Below, in pieces: positions 44,869 through 58,415 of a DNA stretch of 64,000 bases. Source of the stretch: Schistocerca nitens (lineage: Eukaryota > Arthropoda > Insecta > Orthoptera > Acrididae); the NCBI RefSeq assembly GCF_023898315.1, contig NC_064616.1, positions 708,751,389-708,815,388 of the forward strand. Direction: 5' to 3'. The position numbers were made by a program, and so were the translations under genes. The notes under the pieces were generated by a model. The model worked only from the letters and a program-made list of their open reading frames with translations, had not been told where the DNA came from and did not search any database. Every line of letters begins with the position of its first letter. The stretch's first letter is position 1.

Positions 44869-45354
44869 TAAAAATTAAGAAGTGACAAAAGTACAAAATC
44901 CACTACAATAACGGGAGTGATAGTAACAAAAGTAGGTAAGCTTCCATTGTTAGCACATGACGACACCGTGAAATCTTTCTTCCTGAGAAATCTTGATGGT
45001 GACATGATCTGATGAGACATGACATGAGGACCTGTTGAATGCCTATGTAAATGCCAACATTTGAAATGCCTTGTGGAATGTTTTGACATGACATGACGTG
45101 ACATGACGTGCTGTGACATGACGTGACGTGACATGACGTGACGTGAGCACTAGCACTATTTTCAGTTAACCGTAACTTTTTATTAACATAGCCTACAGAC
45201 AAACCGATTGTATCAATGAAAATCAGTACAGTAAGAATAATAAACTGAACAATGAATTTAAATTGAACTTGGCCTGGTAATTGATTTGCAAGTTTTCATG
45301 AACCTGTAACTATAACATGTCAAAAAATTGATAATTATTGAGAACGAAAGACAT
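44869..45354. other. No gene; pentamer array inside
   Basis: Only incidental ORFs; the minus-strand ones reading through 45085-45146 consist of Met-Ser-Arg-His-type repeats caused by the array. Confidence 0.5.
45085..45146. repeat. TGACA/TGACG pentanucleotide array
   Basis: About twelve five-base units alternating TGACA and TGACG, with one interruption (TGCTG). Confidence 0.95.
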
Positions 45355-46476
45355 ACCAGATGAGGAGTACCCACTTGTTGTGTCTCATAAGCTACTGTGC
45401 ATTGTATGGAGAGGGTACTTTATGTACTACTTTCATTTAACTGTTCCAGTCGTGAAGAGTTTACGGGAAGAACAATTGTCGCTAAGCCACTGTGAGGGCT
45501 TCAATCTCTCTATATTCACGGTCTTTTTGTGAGATTTATGCATGAGAAAGCAATATATTTGTCGATAGCTTCTAGGAACACACGCTTTTGGAACTAACAA
45601 TAAAACACACCATGACACAGAACGCCTCTCTTGTAGTGGTTGCCACTGGAGTTGGTTGATCATCTCTGTAATGCTTTCATGCTTTCTAAATAAACCTGTA
45701 ACAAAATGCACTGCTCTTCTATGGATCTTCTCTACTTTTTCGATCACTCCTATCTGGTATGAGTCCTATACTAATGAGCAGTATGCAAGTATTGGTTGAA
45801 CGAGTGCTTTTAAGCTACTTTCTTTCTTGATGGACTACTTTTTCTGAAGTTTGGCTTCTGGCTTACTCCCAGTAAATTTTGGGTGGTTATTCCATTTCAG
45901 ATTGCTTGCTATGCATACCCCTGGATATTTTATGAAAGTAACTGCTTTCAGTGATTTTTCTGCAATTTTGTGATCATACAATAGAAGATCTTTCTGTCTA
46001 AATAGTCGAGATACCATACATTTGTTTGTGATTAGGGTCAATTTCCGCTTGCTGCACCAGGTGTCGATTCTCTGCAGGTCTTCCTACATTTTACTACAAT
46101 TTTCTAGCATCACAGCTGCATCATCCACAAAAAGCCTTTTATGTTATGTCAAAGGTCATTTATACATATTGTGAAAAGTACTGCCCCCTTGGAGCATGTC
46201 TGAATTTAGTTTTACTCTGAAGATTTCTTTCCATTCAGAATGAGCATACTGTATTCTGTTTGCCAGAAGCTATTCAGTCCAGTGACACAGTTGGTCTGAT
46301 ATCTTGTGTACTTGTATATAGTTTGTTAGGTGGCAGTGTGGGACTGTACTGAATACCTTCCAGAAGTCAAGGGTAATGGTGTCTACGTGAGTACCTGTAT
46401 CTGCTGCTTCCAGGTTCTGTGGATGAATGAAGTGAGCTGGGTTCCATGCGATTGTTGTTTTTCGAACCCATGTTGG

Positions 46477-48904
46477 CAGGCTCGGATCTAGGTGGGCGTG
46501 GGAAGGGGGGGGGGCGGCAGGCAACTGGGGTATCTGCCCTAAGCAGCAATTTCAGGGGGCGCCAAATTCATATTCTTGAAGAAAAAAAACCTTGTTTCAC
46601 AAAGCGCCTAGCATCCAGCGCACGTTGGTTTGTCGACTATTCATATGTTTTTGGAAAACATCCCTTTTGGTTTTTCAACATTTTTGAACAGATTCTAAGT
46701 CGATTTCTGAACGAATGCTAAGTTGATTTTTGAAGGCGTGCATAGTGTACGTCATGTCTCTGCCAGGGGAATCCCCGTCGCATCGAGAAATAAAAAATTT
46801 TCCCACAGAAAAAAAGGGATCAGGGCTATACGAGCTGACCCGAATTAAACCGAATAGTAATTGATGTCTGTGTATGTGGCTGATTGCTTGTGTGAATGGT
46901 AAGCGTTATTATAATTATTACCGAAATCGATAGATTCAGTCTACCAAAGTGGAAATGAACGATTAACAGATGAGAAACTACGTAATGTCTTATCGGTGTA
47001 TCAAAGAAAATGAAATTTTGACAAAATTTTGCCAGAAGGGTCAGTTATACAGTCCCCGGTTAGCAGCTTTTTAATTATATTCTCGGAACTGCGCGGAAAA
47101 CGCGTTGTACGAACACGTAATAACGCCAAACCGGAGAATAAACACGGGATAACTAAACCATTGATTCTGGCAGGGTTAGTGAAGTTAACCAGAGAATAAG
47201 TTTTGACAGTGGCAGGAATAGTTACAGAATTAATGATGATGGGATTGTTTGTTAGAACGAGGAAGGAGAAGAAATAACGGGGACATCACGCAAATTATAT
47301 GGTAGAGTATGACGATTCCAAAATTATGTAAGAATTTCGTACTACTACTACTACTTTCCGATCTCATACTTGAAAAACTAGAGCATGTGAATGAAATGTG
47401 AAACTATTTGCTAACATAAAACTCTTTGCTTGTAACAGCCTAATAGACATTTGATACTGGTACATCGTCAATTATATTCTGTTGTGTTATTTTTGCAAAT
47501 GAGGTAGATGAAAGTGACTATTATTGCAGAAACTTCAAGAAGAAACTAAAAGGGCACAACATAAAGCATACGCACGACGTAGTTGCTGTAACAAGACACA
47601 TGTATTTTATTTTATGACACCAACCAAAGACATAGATATAGTACACAGCACAGAGATTAATATAAACATTTCACTTCAACACTTCTTCTAAATGTTTATC
47701 TTTCTAAATGCAGTACTTAACATATTCCAATTAATGATCTTAAATAGTTAAGCCAGACATGTGGCAATGGTTTGGTGAGAATCTCTGCAGCTTCCTGATT
47801 GCCTGGTACATGCTCAATGGCTAGCTGGCCTTCTTGAATCTTCTCATGAATGAAGTGCAGCAACCACTCCACTAACTGAGCATCGGGTTGCTGGATCACT
47901 GGCATAATCAGAATCAGTATATATCCCCAGTCTTCTGTTTGCATAGTTAGCATCATATTTTCTCCCCATTAACACTGAACCTTTTATATACTTTAGGATT
48001 CTTTTTACCACAGACCAGTGATTTTCTCGAGGTTTCTCTAAAAATTTTGACACATAGCTCACTGCAAATGCAATATCGGGCCTTGTACCAACAGCTAAAT
48101 ACATAAGACAGCCAACTACTTCTCGAAATGGAGCATTAATTGGTTTATCACTGGTTAACTCATTTGGCTGCAAATACTGCTCAATTGGAGTTGACACAGG
48201 TTTTGCCTCTGTCATGTTAAACCATTGAGCAATATCTTTAGCATAACTTTCTTGATTAATGTCTATTGTTCCATTATCATGACATACAATATTAATATTT
48301 AAGAAATATCCTACTGGCTCAACAATAATTTTAAACTCATCTTCAATTTCCTTTAGGAAAACTTAAATATACTTCTTCTTACTTGCAGATATTAATCCAT
48401 CATCAACATACAGAACCACCATCAACTTGTCATTGCAGTTTTCTCGATAGAACAAACACGGATCTGCCTTACTTTCCACAAGCTCAAGATTTATTAGGAA
48501 GTCATTGAACCGGCCAACTGGGAGTAGGACAGGCACCACAGGTCACTTTAATTTCCACTTGTATAGATTTGGTGGCTTCCATTACAAAATATACATCTTT
48601 GAATCCCACAGAGCAAAATACAGTGACGTGTGATGGAAGAATGCCGTGTGAAGAGATGTGGCACTGCACTTTGGCACACTTTAAGACCAAATAACATGTC
48701 TTACATTTCCTTGTATACACATTTGTATATCAAACTCTTCAGAAAGATCTTCGCAACAAAATGAACATATTTTTGAAAAATCGATATTTTTTAAAATATT
48801 TAACGTCCTATCTCAAACGTTCAAGTGGGAGGGAGAATGGGGGTGGGGTCTGCGCCACTATCAAGTTTCTGCCCCGATTGGGAGATATCTTAGATCTGGC
48901 GCTG
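46477..48904. mobile_element. hAT-type element, non-autonomous
   Basis: 8-bp duplication CATGTTGG at 46469-46476 and 48905-48912. Ends CAGGCTCGGATCTAGG and (complement) CAGCGCCAGATCTAAG form an imperfect TIR starting CAG; G-rich runs lie just inside both ends. The 8-bp TSD with such ends indicates the hAT superfamily. No hAT transposase is visible; the interior is AT-rich unassigned sequence (46600-47690) plus a copia fragment and further unassigned sequence (48515-48840). Confidence 0.75.
47695..48515 (-). pseudogene. Ty1/copia pol fragment (RT end and RNase H)
   Basis: On the minus strand: YRENCNDKLMVVLYVDDGLI (RT active site YVDD), a stop in the next line, then MTEAKPVSTPIEQYLQPNEL, VGCLMYLAVGTRPDIAFAVS and LGIYTDSDYASDPATRCSVS (RNase H entry with Asp), and after a frameshift FIHEKIQEGQLAIEHVPGNQ with ILTKPLP. 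This order is typical of copia elements. No LTR is seen; it is a fragment inside the hAT-bounded insertion. Confidence 0.9.
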
Positions 48905-49205
48905 CATGTTGGTTTCTACAGAGAAGATTGTCAGGCTTCAGAAATGTGACAATATGCTAGGGTAAATCATATTCCAAAATTCTGCAGCTGACTGACATCA
49001 GGGATATAGGCTAATAGTTTTGTGCACGTTTTCAACGACCTTTTTAAAAATGGGAATGACCTGTAATGTTTTCCGATCATTAGGAACACTTTGCTCCTCC
49101 AAGGATCTTTGGTACACTGCAGCTACCCTTGATGTAGAATTGTACTGGTATCCTATCAGGTACATTTGCCTTCTCTCTGTTGAGTGATTTCATTTGTTAT
49201 ACAGA

Positions 49206-50508
49206 TAATTATTGAAAAATGGCAGACTGGATTTTTCAGTGTTCCATAATGGTCTGCATACCACAATAAATCACAGTAGTTGAAATAATAGTACAGGCAG
49301 AATGTCACTAACATATCTTTCCTAATAACCTCCCCTGGACATAATGTGACTTCACATTCCACCAATCTCTTATTGTAGATGCAATTTGAAGTTGGTTTCA
49401 TCTTGTATTTAGTTATATTTTTATTTATTATTAACACTGAATTAATAATGAAAAACATTTCTTTCTTTCATTCACTACTGGCACTATTTTTACCAACACT
49501 AATCCAACTGCCTGCTAGAGGTCCAAGCTATGAGTCCTTCTTTCTGCACTCCAATCCATGTCCATGGATACAATGATGCTCAGCCTTTACAAATATGAAA
49601 AGAGCAAACAAAATATTCCATATTAGAAAATTATTGCAATTTAACTGTAAACATGAAATAAAATACTTTTCTCATTAACTGCTTTATTGTCACACATCAG
49701 AAACAGAAATAGTTATCAGTACAATACAATAAAGAAAATTTACAATGAAATGTGGAGAAAAATGGGAAGAGAATGGAAGCTGCTTCAGATAATCAAATGT
49801 TGTGCTCTGAAATATGATCACTTAACTTTCTTGAAATTGTAAATAAATCAGTGAAATCCTCAAGGGTTAAATCAGTGAAATCCTCAAGGTTTGACTTTAA
49901 TATTGCAGAATTTAATTTTTTTCATTTTTGCTAATTCTCATTAGAAAAACCTTTTTACATGATATACTCACTCAGCTAGATTATATGCATTTTCTTTTTA
50001 TGTAACTTTATTCTTTGAAGTCATTCAAAATGAAATATAAATCACATAGGAGATATGAGTAATAGTACTGTATCATGAACGTGAAGCTCTGCAGCAGTGT
50101 ATGTTCAACAAGTTATCAACTAGAATAGTTCTTCAGTTATCTTTACCAAATGATTTCTCACAAATTTTCAGTATTATTATTATTTGCCATAAAAAATATC
50201 AAAGTATTTCTGACTACAGTGCCACACTTTAAAGTAGGCTGTCAATAAGTTGCCTCATTACTTAGATGTGTCATCACAATACAACATTCTCTTGCACATA
50301 ATTATACTTTCCTATTTGTCAATGTGTATTATTCCATTCACTTCTTTACATACAGATATGTTGAATGAAAAAGTACATTAGCAAACATAACTACTACAAA
50401 GGCAGGGTCTTGGCAGCATTCTTAAACATTGTTGCATCACATAATAACTTATAACATTCATACTTCTCATTATTAAATCATCAACTTCATTGACTTTAAT
50501 TTTTGATG
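49206..50508. other. No gene recognised
   Basis: AT-rich. A direct repeat of about 24 bp (TCAGTGAAATCCTCAAGG) occurs twice at 49852-49892. No coding or transposon signal. Confidence 0.45.
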
Positions 50509-50510
50509 TA

Positions 50511-52075
50511 CACTATATGATCCGGACACCCCAAAAAACATATGCTTTTCATATTAGGTGCATTGTGCTGCCACTTACTGCCAGGTACTCCATATTAATG
50601 ACCTCAGTAGTCATTAAACATCATGAGAGGGCAGAATGGGGCACTCTGCAGAACCCAAGGACTTCGTGTCTGGTGATTGGGTATCAATTGTGTCATACGT
50701 CTGTAAGCAAGATTTCCACACTCCGAAACATCACTAGGTCCACTGTTTCTAATGTGATAGTGAAGTGGAAACGTAAAGGGACACGTGCAGTACAAAAGTG
50801 TACAGGCCAACCTTGGCTGTTGACTGACAGAAACTGCAGACAGTTGAAGATGGTCGTAATGTCTATCTCTCCAGACCATCACACAGGAATTCCAAACTGC
50901 ATCAAGATCCACTGCAAGTACTATGACAGTTAGGCAGGAGGTGAGAAAACTTGGATTTCATGGTTGAGCGGCTGCTCATCAGCAACACATCATGCCGGTA
51001 AATGCCAAACGACGCCTCACTTGGTGTAAGGAGCGTAAACATTGGACGATTGGGAAAAATGTCGTGGAGTGACGACTCACGGTACACAATGTGGCGATCC
51101 GATGGCAGGGTGTGGGTATGGCGAAAGTCCCGGTGAACATCACATGCCAGCGTGTGCAGTGCCAACAGTAAAATTCGGAGGCGGTTGTGTTATGGTGTGG
51201 TCATACGTCTGTAAGCTGCCAGGTACTCCATATTGGGTATCAATTGTGTCATACGTCTGTAAACAAGATTTCCACACTCCGAAACATCACTAGGTCCACT
51301 GTTTCTAATGTGATAGTGAAGTGGAAACGTAAAGGGACACGTGCAGTACAAAAGTGTACAGGCCAACCTTGGCTGTTGACTGACAGAAACTGCAGACAGT
51401 TGAAGAGGGTCGTAATGTCTATCTCTCCAGACCATCACACAGGAATTCCAAACTGCATCAAGATCCACTGCAAGTACTATGACAGTTAGGCAGGAGGAAG
51501 TGGAAACGTAAAGGGACACGTGCAGTACAAAAGTGTACAGGCCAACCTTGGCTGTTGACTGACAGAAACTGCAGACAGTTGAAGAGGGTCGTAATGTCTA
51601 TCTCTCCAGACCATCACACAGGAATTCCAAACTGCATCAAGATCCACTGCAAGTACTATGACAGTTAGGCAGGAGGTGAGAAAACTTGGATTTCATGGTT
51701 GAGCGGCTGCTCGTCAGCCACTGTGGCGGAAAGGTTACACAACAATAACATCCCTGAAAAATGGACTGGCCTGCACAGAGTCCTGACCTGAATCCTATAG
51801 AAAATCTTTGGGATGTTTTGGAATGCCGACTTCATGCCAGGCCCCAGCAACCGACATCAATACCTCTCCTCAATGTAGCACTCTGTGAAGGATGGGCTAC
51901 CATTCCCAAAAAAACCTTCAAGCACCTGAAAATGTATGCCTGCCAGAGTGAAAGCTGTCATCAAGGCTAAGAGTGGGCCAACACCATATTGAATTCCAGC
52001 ATTACCAATGGAGGACACCACAAACTTGTAAGTAATTTTCAGCCTGGTGTCCGGATACTTTTGATCACATAGTGT
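50511..52075 (+). mobile_element. Tc1-like transposon with internal triplication
   Basis: TIRs: CACTATATGATCCGGACACC at 50511 and the complement of ACACTATGTGATCAAAAGTA ending near 52074. Transposase remnants on +: a DNA-binding part in 50640-50930 in shifting frames, WSYVCK and ATVAERLHNN-like pieces, and the DDE end MDWPAQSPDLNPIENLWDVL at 51761-51820 with its catalytic Glu. The interior is duplicated (see the repeat entry). Inactive. Confidence 0.85.
50676..51718 (+). repeat. Near-identical repeated segment in the Tc1 element
   Basis: 50676-50941 recurs at 51232-51497 (266 bp, offset 556). The part from 50763 on recurs a third time at 51498-51718 directly abutting copy 2 (221 bp, offset 735). 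Differences are very few (for example AGATGG against AGAGGG), so the duplications are recent relative to the decay of the element. Confidence 0.93.
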
Positions 52076-52076
52076 A

Positions 52077-55000
52077 AGTTGTGTGAGATATTTATGGGTG
52101 GCATTTTGCTCAATAATTTTTTTGACTGTTTACAAAATAACTTATAAATACATTAGATATATCATTCACTTTGCTAATAGTTCATGAATTTTCATTCGAT
52201 TGCATGTTATTAATTTTTTTGTTACTTCCTGTTCCTTCTTTTACAATATTCTGTACAGCTTTCATTTTATTGACTGCATTTCTTATGTATCTGTTATTTT
52301 CAAGCCCTTTGTCACTCTTTATCACCTTCTGAATACCAGTATTGCTTTAAAGTTCTCAAAACTTGTATCAAATTCAGGTGTTCTGCGACTTATTTTAGTA
52401 ATAATGTACAGGAATCATCTCTCTGCACATTATTTTCTATTACATTGATTGTTTTAAAAATTGTGACAGAGCTAAAACTCACTACAAACTTCACTTAAGA
52501 CATTGTGGATTTCTGTTAGGTTTTTGCCATGTAAAGTTTTGATCTTCACATACAACCTCTGGTCTTTGACAGTCACACCACCCAAGATCCCTGCAGGGTT
52601 GATTTTTACCTTTCACCAATTTTATGTTAGCGTACACAGTGAAAAAAATGAAAACACATGCTTCTTCCTCAAGCTCCCAACTACATCTGATGTAATTTCC
52701 ATAGTTTTGCATCAAACAGTCAACAGTAATACCAACCTGTGCATTATTTATGAAATGTCCCTCATACATTCTTCGTATGTCATGTACATGGATCCCTCCC
52801 TATCTCTGAAGCATTTTCTTTAACTTATGTTTGCTAGTGCCACATTTTCTGTCTGTTTCTTCTCTTACGTTCCTGTCATTGTGTTCCTCACTTTTTGCTT
52901 TCTGCGGTTTGTGTTTGTCACACTCAGAGGGACACATTCTTCATATGTCATTTGTGTGGCATGTACAGGAGCTCAAGCTGTTGTAGCACTATTTCTGTTT
53001 TCACTTTCTGTGCTCTATCTTCTTCTTTCCTGTCAGTATGTCAAAACTATATATTACCATCATCATTGTCCATTCTCCATTAGTTCATAGTCAGAGTTAA
53101 ATGCATTATATTTTACTTTTGCAGATTGATAGAGTATGATCTGATAGCTGTTAAGGAATTCAGGTACATTATGCTTAACTAATGACTTACCTTTGTGAAA
53201 TATCTATCTGTAAGGGATGTTACAAATGGCAGGGGCCGAATGTAATCCAATCAAGTAATATATCACTGGTTATGGTATTCATTCATATTGCCAATATTAT
53301 GTTCAACTCAGTCTCTGCTTAGTAACAGTTCTTTCCAATTATATTCTATCCAGATGTATTGGCTAATATTTCGTTATGTCAAATAATCATAAATATCACT
53401 GACTGTGTTATTGTCATCTCCTTGGTTCCAAAAACTGACAAAATGGAACTAAAGCCCTATTGAAAGACTCTTTGTTTACTTTAATCACAAATGAACTTTT
53501 GAATTTTCATTTGATGTTGTTCATACTATGGCTTATTCTGTACTGTGAAAGTTGATGACAAATGATCCTTGTAATGATCACTAGATGTTTTTTTTTCTAT
53601 GTTGTTCTTTGCCTGTTAATGCTTTGTTCACACTATGCAGTACCTTAGGAAATGCTATTTTGAGTGGCTTACTGTCAATACTATGTAGTGGTCAATACAA
53701 GAAATGTGACTTCAGTGCGATGACTCTGCTATTTAAACAAACTGATGTTATTACTACTTAAGAAAGGCTCAGGAAACTAATGCTTATAAATCATACTGAA
53801 TGAGTACTGCCACAGTGTGTGATGAAAGGAAGAAAGTAATGTTTCATTCAATTACTGCTAGTTATGAGTTAGTGAAATTTGTACATAATTCAGTTTCCCA
53901 TCTGGAACTTACATGTTTTATCATTACATGTTCTTGTAGCGAATATCATTTACTATTATGTCATATAGGTTAATTACTGGCTAAGATTTTTTTGTTGTCA
54001 TTGCAATATTTTTGTGGGATCATACTACTGTAACTGTGTGGAAAAACCTCATGGCTGTTCTGGTGCTTTGATCACTGGTCATGTTGCTATGAACCCATAT
54101 GCCAGTTCATGTGATAGGGGACTATTGTACTTCGAGTAGATACAAGTCGGAACTTGTCTGTAGCACTAGGTTATATGTTCACCAATAACATAACAGAGTG
54201 TTGCAGTCAGCAAGCAAACTCTGACAAGAAACACTCTATGGAGGACACTTCTTCCCACTTTCCCTCCTTCCATGGTGTTACTTTGTTATTCAAACCATGA
54301 GAGAATATTACTGATATTCCTGTTTCAACAGCAGTCATAATAACTTTGTTCCATTCACAGATTTATTTTGATAGCAGAAATTCAGTGGAAATGGTTTCTC
54401 TGCAGCATAGCTGCATTTTATATTCTTGTCAATCATAAATAGAGTTTAGATTTAATGCTAACATTGTGAAATTTGGGAAAATGGCTAGAATATTGCAGTT
54501 ATTGGTGTTACTGCAGCTGTAATGTACTTTTTCAAGTTGCGTTTTAGCTATGCCAAGACGAAATTTCAGAGAAAATAAGGGAATAGCAGATGAAAGTAAT
54601 AACATATCAAATGTATTTCAAATGGCTATTGTATACCTTTATGTATTAAGAGATAAACCAGTAGAAAGGTTCTGGTGTATCCCTGCCTCCTTCCGGAAAT
54701 GATGCACAGACATTAGCTGTGAATTTGCTAGACAGAACAAACAAACAAAAAGTAAATGAGAGTCTCAAAAATTGACTGTGCATCTGAGCATCTGTTATGG
54801 CTGGCTTCTCTGTTGGAGTTCAATTTAGGGTGAAAAAAATTGTGTCCTAACACAGAATATGTACATTGCTATGCCCATTAGTTTAATCTTATAATGAGCA
54901 AGGTGGTATCAATCAACTGCAATGTAACTTTTTTTTGCCTTGATTTTGTCCTACTAGGTGAAATTTTCAGTATCAGTCTGTAAACACAGTTCATGAATGC

Positions 55001-55820
55001 AAGAAAAACATTATTAAATGTATGAATCACATATTGAAAGGTCACTTGAGTAAAATTACAATTTGCCATCCCTTCATCATAAGAAAGTTCTTTTGAGTTG
55101 TAGCTTTGATTATTGGTCAGAATTTCTCACTAAAATTTGGTGGTTAGTCAAAATTCTCTTCGCTCAGCTGCAGCATGGAGACAATAATGTGTGCTCTTCC
55201 CATAAAGCCATTTGAGCATTTGAAATAAATATTACTATGAGTTGGGAAGAAACTGACATCACTAGTGGTAATGACTCTAGCAACTGCTCAATGAATAAAA
55301 GGATGTTGGACAAGATTGAGTGGTAAAGAGAAGCAAAGGAGATGAGCCATGTGATAATTTGTGAGGCTAAAGATCATTTTAGTTTCTCACGTCATCTTGT
55401 AGCTTCACCATTGTTTCTTCCAATGTTCCCATTATAATGTTCAAGTTTCTTGATGATATATGAAGGGAAGTATGTTCAGTGTATACATTTTGATAAGCTG
55501 AAACTATGTCATGAACTATCTTCTATCTGCCTAGAACATCATTTTCAGTTACTGTTAGTCCAGCAGAGTTTATAATATCCAAGGATCCAGGGAAGACATT
55601 CACTGAGTGCTCTAAACTGTTGAGGATAATCCTCACAATTCCCATGATGCTGCTAAAAATAGAAAGTTGCTTTTCCACTTGAAAAAGAATAAAAATAATT
55701 GTTATGCAACTCCATGAGCCGGAAACGATTGTCAGCCTCAGTGATGCTTTCCATTGAAAGAGATCTCATAATGGAGATTGCAGACTTCACTCAGCATGTG
55801 ACTGACAACTTTGCATCAAT
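52077..55820. other. No gene recognised
   Basis: Long AT-rich stretch with short ORFs only, none with a recognisable motif. It could be intronic or intergenic. No SINE or LINE signature was seen. Confidence 0.45.
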
Positions 55821-55825
55821 TAAAA

Positions 55826-55849
55826 AAAAAAAAAAAAAAAAAAAATAGA
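55826..55849. repeat. Poly(A) tract
   Basis: About 22 to 24 consecutive A residues, possibly the tail of an unrecognised retroposed sequence on +. Confidence 0.95.
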
Positions 55850-56399
55850 GGAAATTTTTGAAACAAGTGAGGCAATAGCAAGTGTACTTATAATATATAA
55901 ATTGTCTCTTATTTGTAGTCTTTTAAATTATGAATGTATTTCTCTGTACCAAGAGGAATGTAGCCCGTATGTAACAATAACAGTTTTTATAAATAGTCAA
56001 TAAATTTTAACCTGCTATTTGCTAGAGATATATTTTAGTCATATATATGTCTCTTAACTTTTTGCAGTGTTACACAGCAGAATAATTTTATTGTACATGT
56101 TTAATTTTTTTTTTAAATTCCACCAGGCAAGCTCAGAATGGAGTCGGTTAGTCCTTGGCTGGTGTACCAATCGGCATATCAATTCTGCATACTACCTATG
56201 CAACAGATGTCAGAATGAGGCAGATAGAAACACAAGCACTGCTGTGCTACTTAACAAAGCATTGTGCAATAATGGTATGTAACATCACTGCCAAAGTGCC
56301 ATACAAAATCAGACATAGACAGAAAAGAACCAACCTCAGTGACCAAAGTGAGGCAGGAGTGCTGACAGGTTTGGTAAATGAGAACAAATGCACTCATAT

Positions 56400-57650
56400 A
56401 TTCAGAGTCACCACAACATAGGTGGGACCTGGTCCATTAGATAGAGGAGATTTCGTTCTGTCATGCTGCCATTCTGTCCGTGTTCCTAGAGCAAGAGACA
56501 GTGACAGTCTATTAAGTTTCAGTGGAACCATGACAGGCTGATTAATGATGGGCAGCCATGCTATTTGCTTTCTGACTTCAACAACGAGATGCAGCGAACC
56601 TGTTGCATACTACAGTTTTGGTCTGCTGATGTTGCCTACTGGGCCATGATGGATGAAAAGACTGGTGAGTGACCAGCCCTGCTCCAATACTGGGTCATTG
56701 CAGATGATTTGCAAGCACCTTCCAGATGAGGCATGTCTGCGCAGCCCTGGCTGATTGGTGAGCATCTGCTGCACTCTTGGTCATTCCGTGATGGTTGACC
56801 AAGAGCCTAGTCTTCACAACAACCAACATTTTGGGCCACACGTGATGGGCTGTCTTCAAGATCGCTGATGTGGGAGCTGTATGAAGGTCACCACAAAATA
56901 TCTTTGGTTGGGGGAGAGGGAAGGCAGTGCCTTCCTCACCCCACTACCTTTCCTGGCATGGCACATGGCCATGGCCCTGACCTGTGGCAGCAATGTCAGG
57001 AGTTGCTGGTAAGACATCAACACTCCTTCATAGCACATGCACTTGTACCCAGCTGCCAACTGCAGCTCTGAAGACACTTATACCCCTGTACACTTTGCAC
57101 AATAAATAAATGTTATTGCCGATATTGCTATATCACTAACACCTCTGGGTGTGCACTGGACCACTGACCCTCACTCAGCACTCAACTCCCTGATCACAAT
57201 GTGCACCCAGTCCATATGTTGCAGCACTGGTGTCAGAACTGGCTGTATCCTCATGATTTTGGTGACAGGGAACTACATCAGCAACTGCTGTTCCTGGAAG
57301 ATGGCTCAACTTCTGTAGGGCTGCCGTTTCATCAACGTGAGTTATGGCGAGAGCAGTTTTTTTTCTCCAGCATGGTGCATACCACATTGTAGTAGCGTAC
57401 AGAGTGACAGTGACCACTGATGATGCATGGACATAAGTACAAAACTTGTATCTCTGAAAATATGACAACCAACATTGTAACAAAACAAAATTTAAATATT
57501 GTGCAACTTTTGCAGATGGTCGAAAGACAGCAATCTAGACCAAATGGGTCTATCGAAATAAAAAACACTACTCCTACAGCACCAATCAGTATTTTAATAC
57601 AAAATGTCTCTAAGAGATATCTTCACTGCTGCAGGACCATTGGATTGTAA
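56400..57650 (+). mobile_element. Possible LTR retrotransposon 5' part
   Basis: 56400-57225 looks LTR-like: it contains an AATAAATAAATG polyadenylation-type signal at 57103-57114, and is followed at 57229 by TGGTGTCAGAACTGG, the form of primer-binding site and leader found after gypsy-type LTRs. A + frame at 57420-57650 (76 codons, MVERQQSRPNGSIEIKN) would be in the place of gag. No pol, no second LTR and no TSD were found, so confidence is low. Confidence 0.35.
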
Positions 57651-58158
57651 ATTGTTGATAATGATTATGTTGTATTATGGAAGATTATGACGTTTTTTGT
57701 ATATTATTGCAGTAATTGTGAAGGAGAGAAAGATGAGGTTATTGTTATGGGTTAATTGTCATGAAATGTAGTGGATTATGTCCACAACATCATATGGGAA
57801 TGTATTCACTGAGAAATATAAGTAGTTTTGTAAAGGCAATTAAGAATATACTTGGTGTCAACGTGGAGCGTGGGATAATATCTGTGATACATTTGTTTTG
57901 TGAATAAGAAAGTTTGGTAACACTTGCTTTAAACTAGTGCTGGGTGCATGAGTTGCCTGCAAGGCTGCCCACGAGCATGTGGGCATTGTGTATCATTGTG
58001 CGGGCACAATATGTGCACAGTTCACATTCTCTTACTGGCAAATGGGACTCAACACTGCTGTTAATGCATGATTAGCAGCTGACACTCAAGTTTGTAGTCA
58101 CATTAGTATTATTTTCACTGCATGATATAATATTTCCATAGTACTTGTAGAAGTGTAG
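57651..58158. other. No gene recognised
   Basis: No coding frame or repeat boundary recognised. Confidence 0.4.
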
Positions 58159-58167
58159 CCTTAAAGA

Positions 58168-58406
58168 GGTGTGAGGTAGCACAGTGGTTAGCACACACGA
58201 CTTGCATTCAGAAGGACGATGATTTGAAACACACATCCGGCCATCCTGATTTATGTTTCCCATGATTTCCCTACATTGATTCAGGCAAATGCCAGGATGG
58301 TTCCTTTGAAAGGGCACAGCTGACTTCTTTCCCCATCCTTCCCTAATTGAATGGAACCAATGATCTCGCTGTTTGGTCCCCTCCCCCAAATCAACCATCT
58401 GACAAA
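58168..58406 (+). repeat. tRNA-derived SINE, third family, 9-bp TSD
   Basis: TSD CCTTAAAGA at 58159-58167 and 58407-58415. Head GGTAGCACAGTGGTTAGCAC with a degenerate B box (GATTTGAAACAC), body CCGGCCATCCTGATTTATG, GGATGGTTCCTTTGAAAGGG and CCCCATCCTTCCCTAATTGA. This body is unrelated to the SINEs at 4-28 kb. Confidence 0.93.
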
Positions 58407-58415
58407 CCTTAAAGA

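Larger units (their letters stand above)
45355..49205 (-). mobile_element. Old LINE of family A, split by a hAT element
   Basis: Degenerate minus-strand copy. 3' half at 45355-46476: KIHRRAVHFVTGLFRKHESI, KAVTFIKYPGVCIASNLKWN and ITLDFWKVFSTVPHCHL (motif A region). 5' part at 48913-about 49205 with KSLNREKANVP and remnants of the RT fingers. The sequence between (46477-48904) is an insertion with an 8-bp target duplication. Many stops and frameshifts; clearly older than the copy at 13.3-15.4 kb. Confidence 0.85.

Noticed and set aside
44733..45202. Minus-strand ORFs of 99-133 codons with Met-Ser-Arg-His repeats
   Set aside because: They read through the pentamer array and a SINE.
56868..57077. 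Overlapping short ORFs on both strands near 57 kb
   Set aside because: No domain; they fall inside the LTR-like region.
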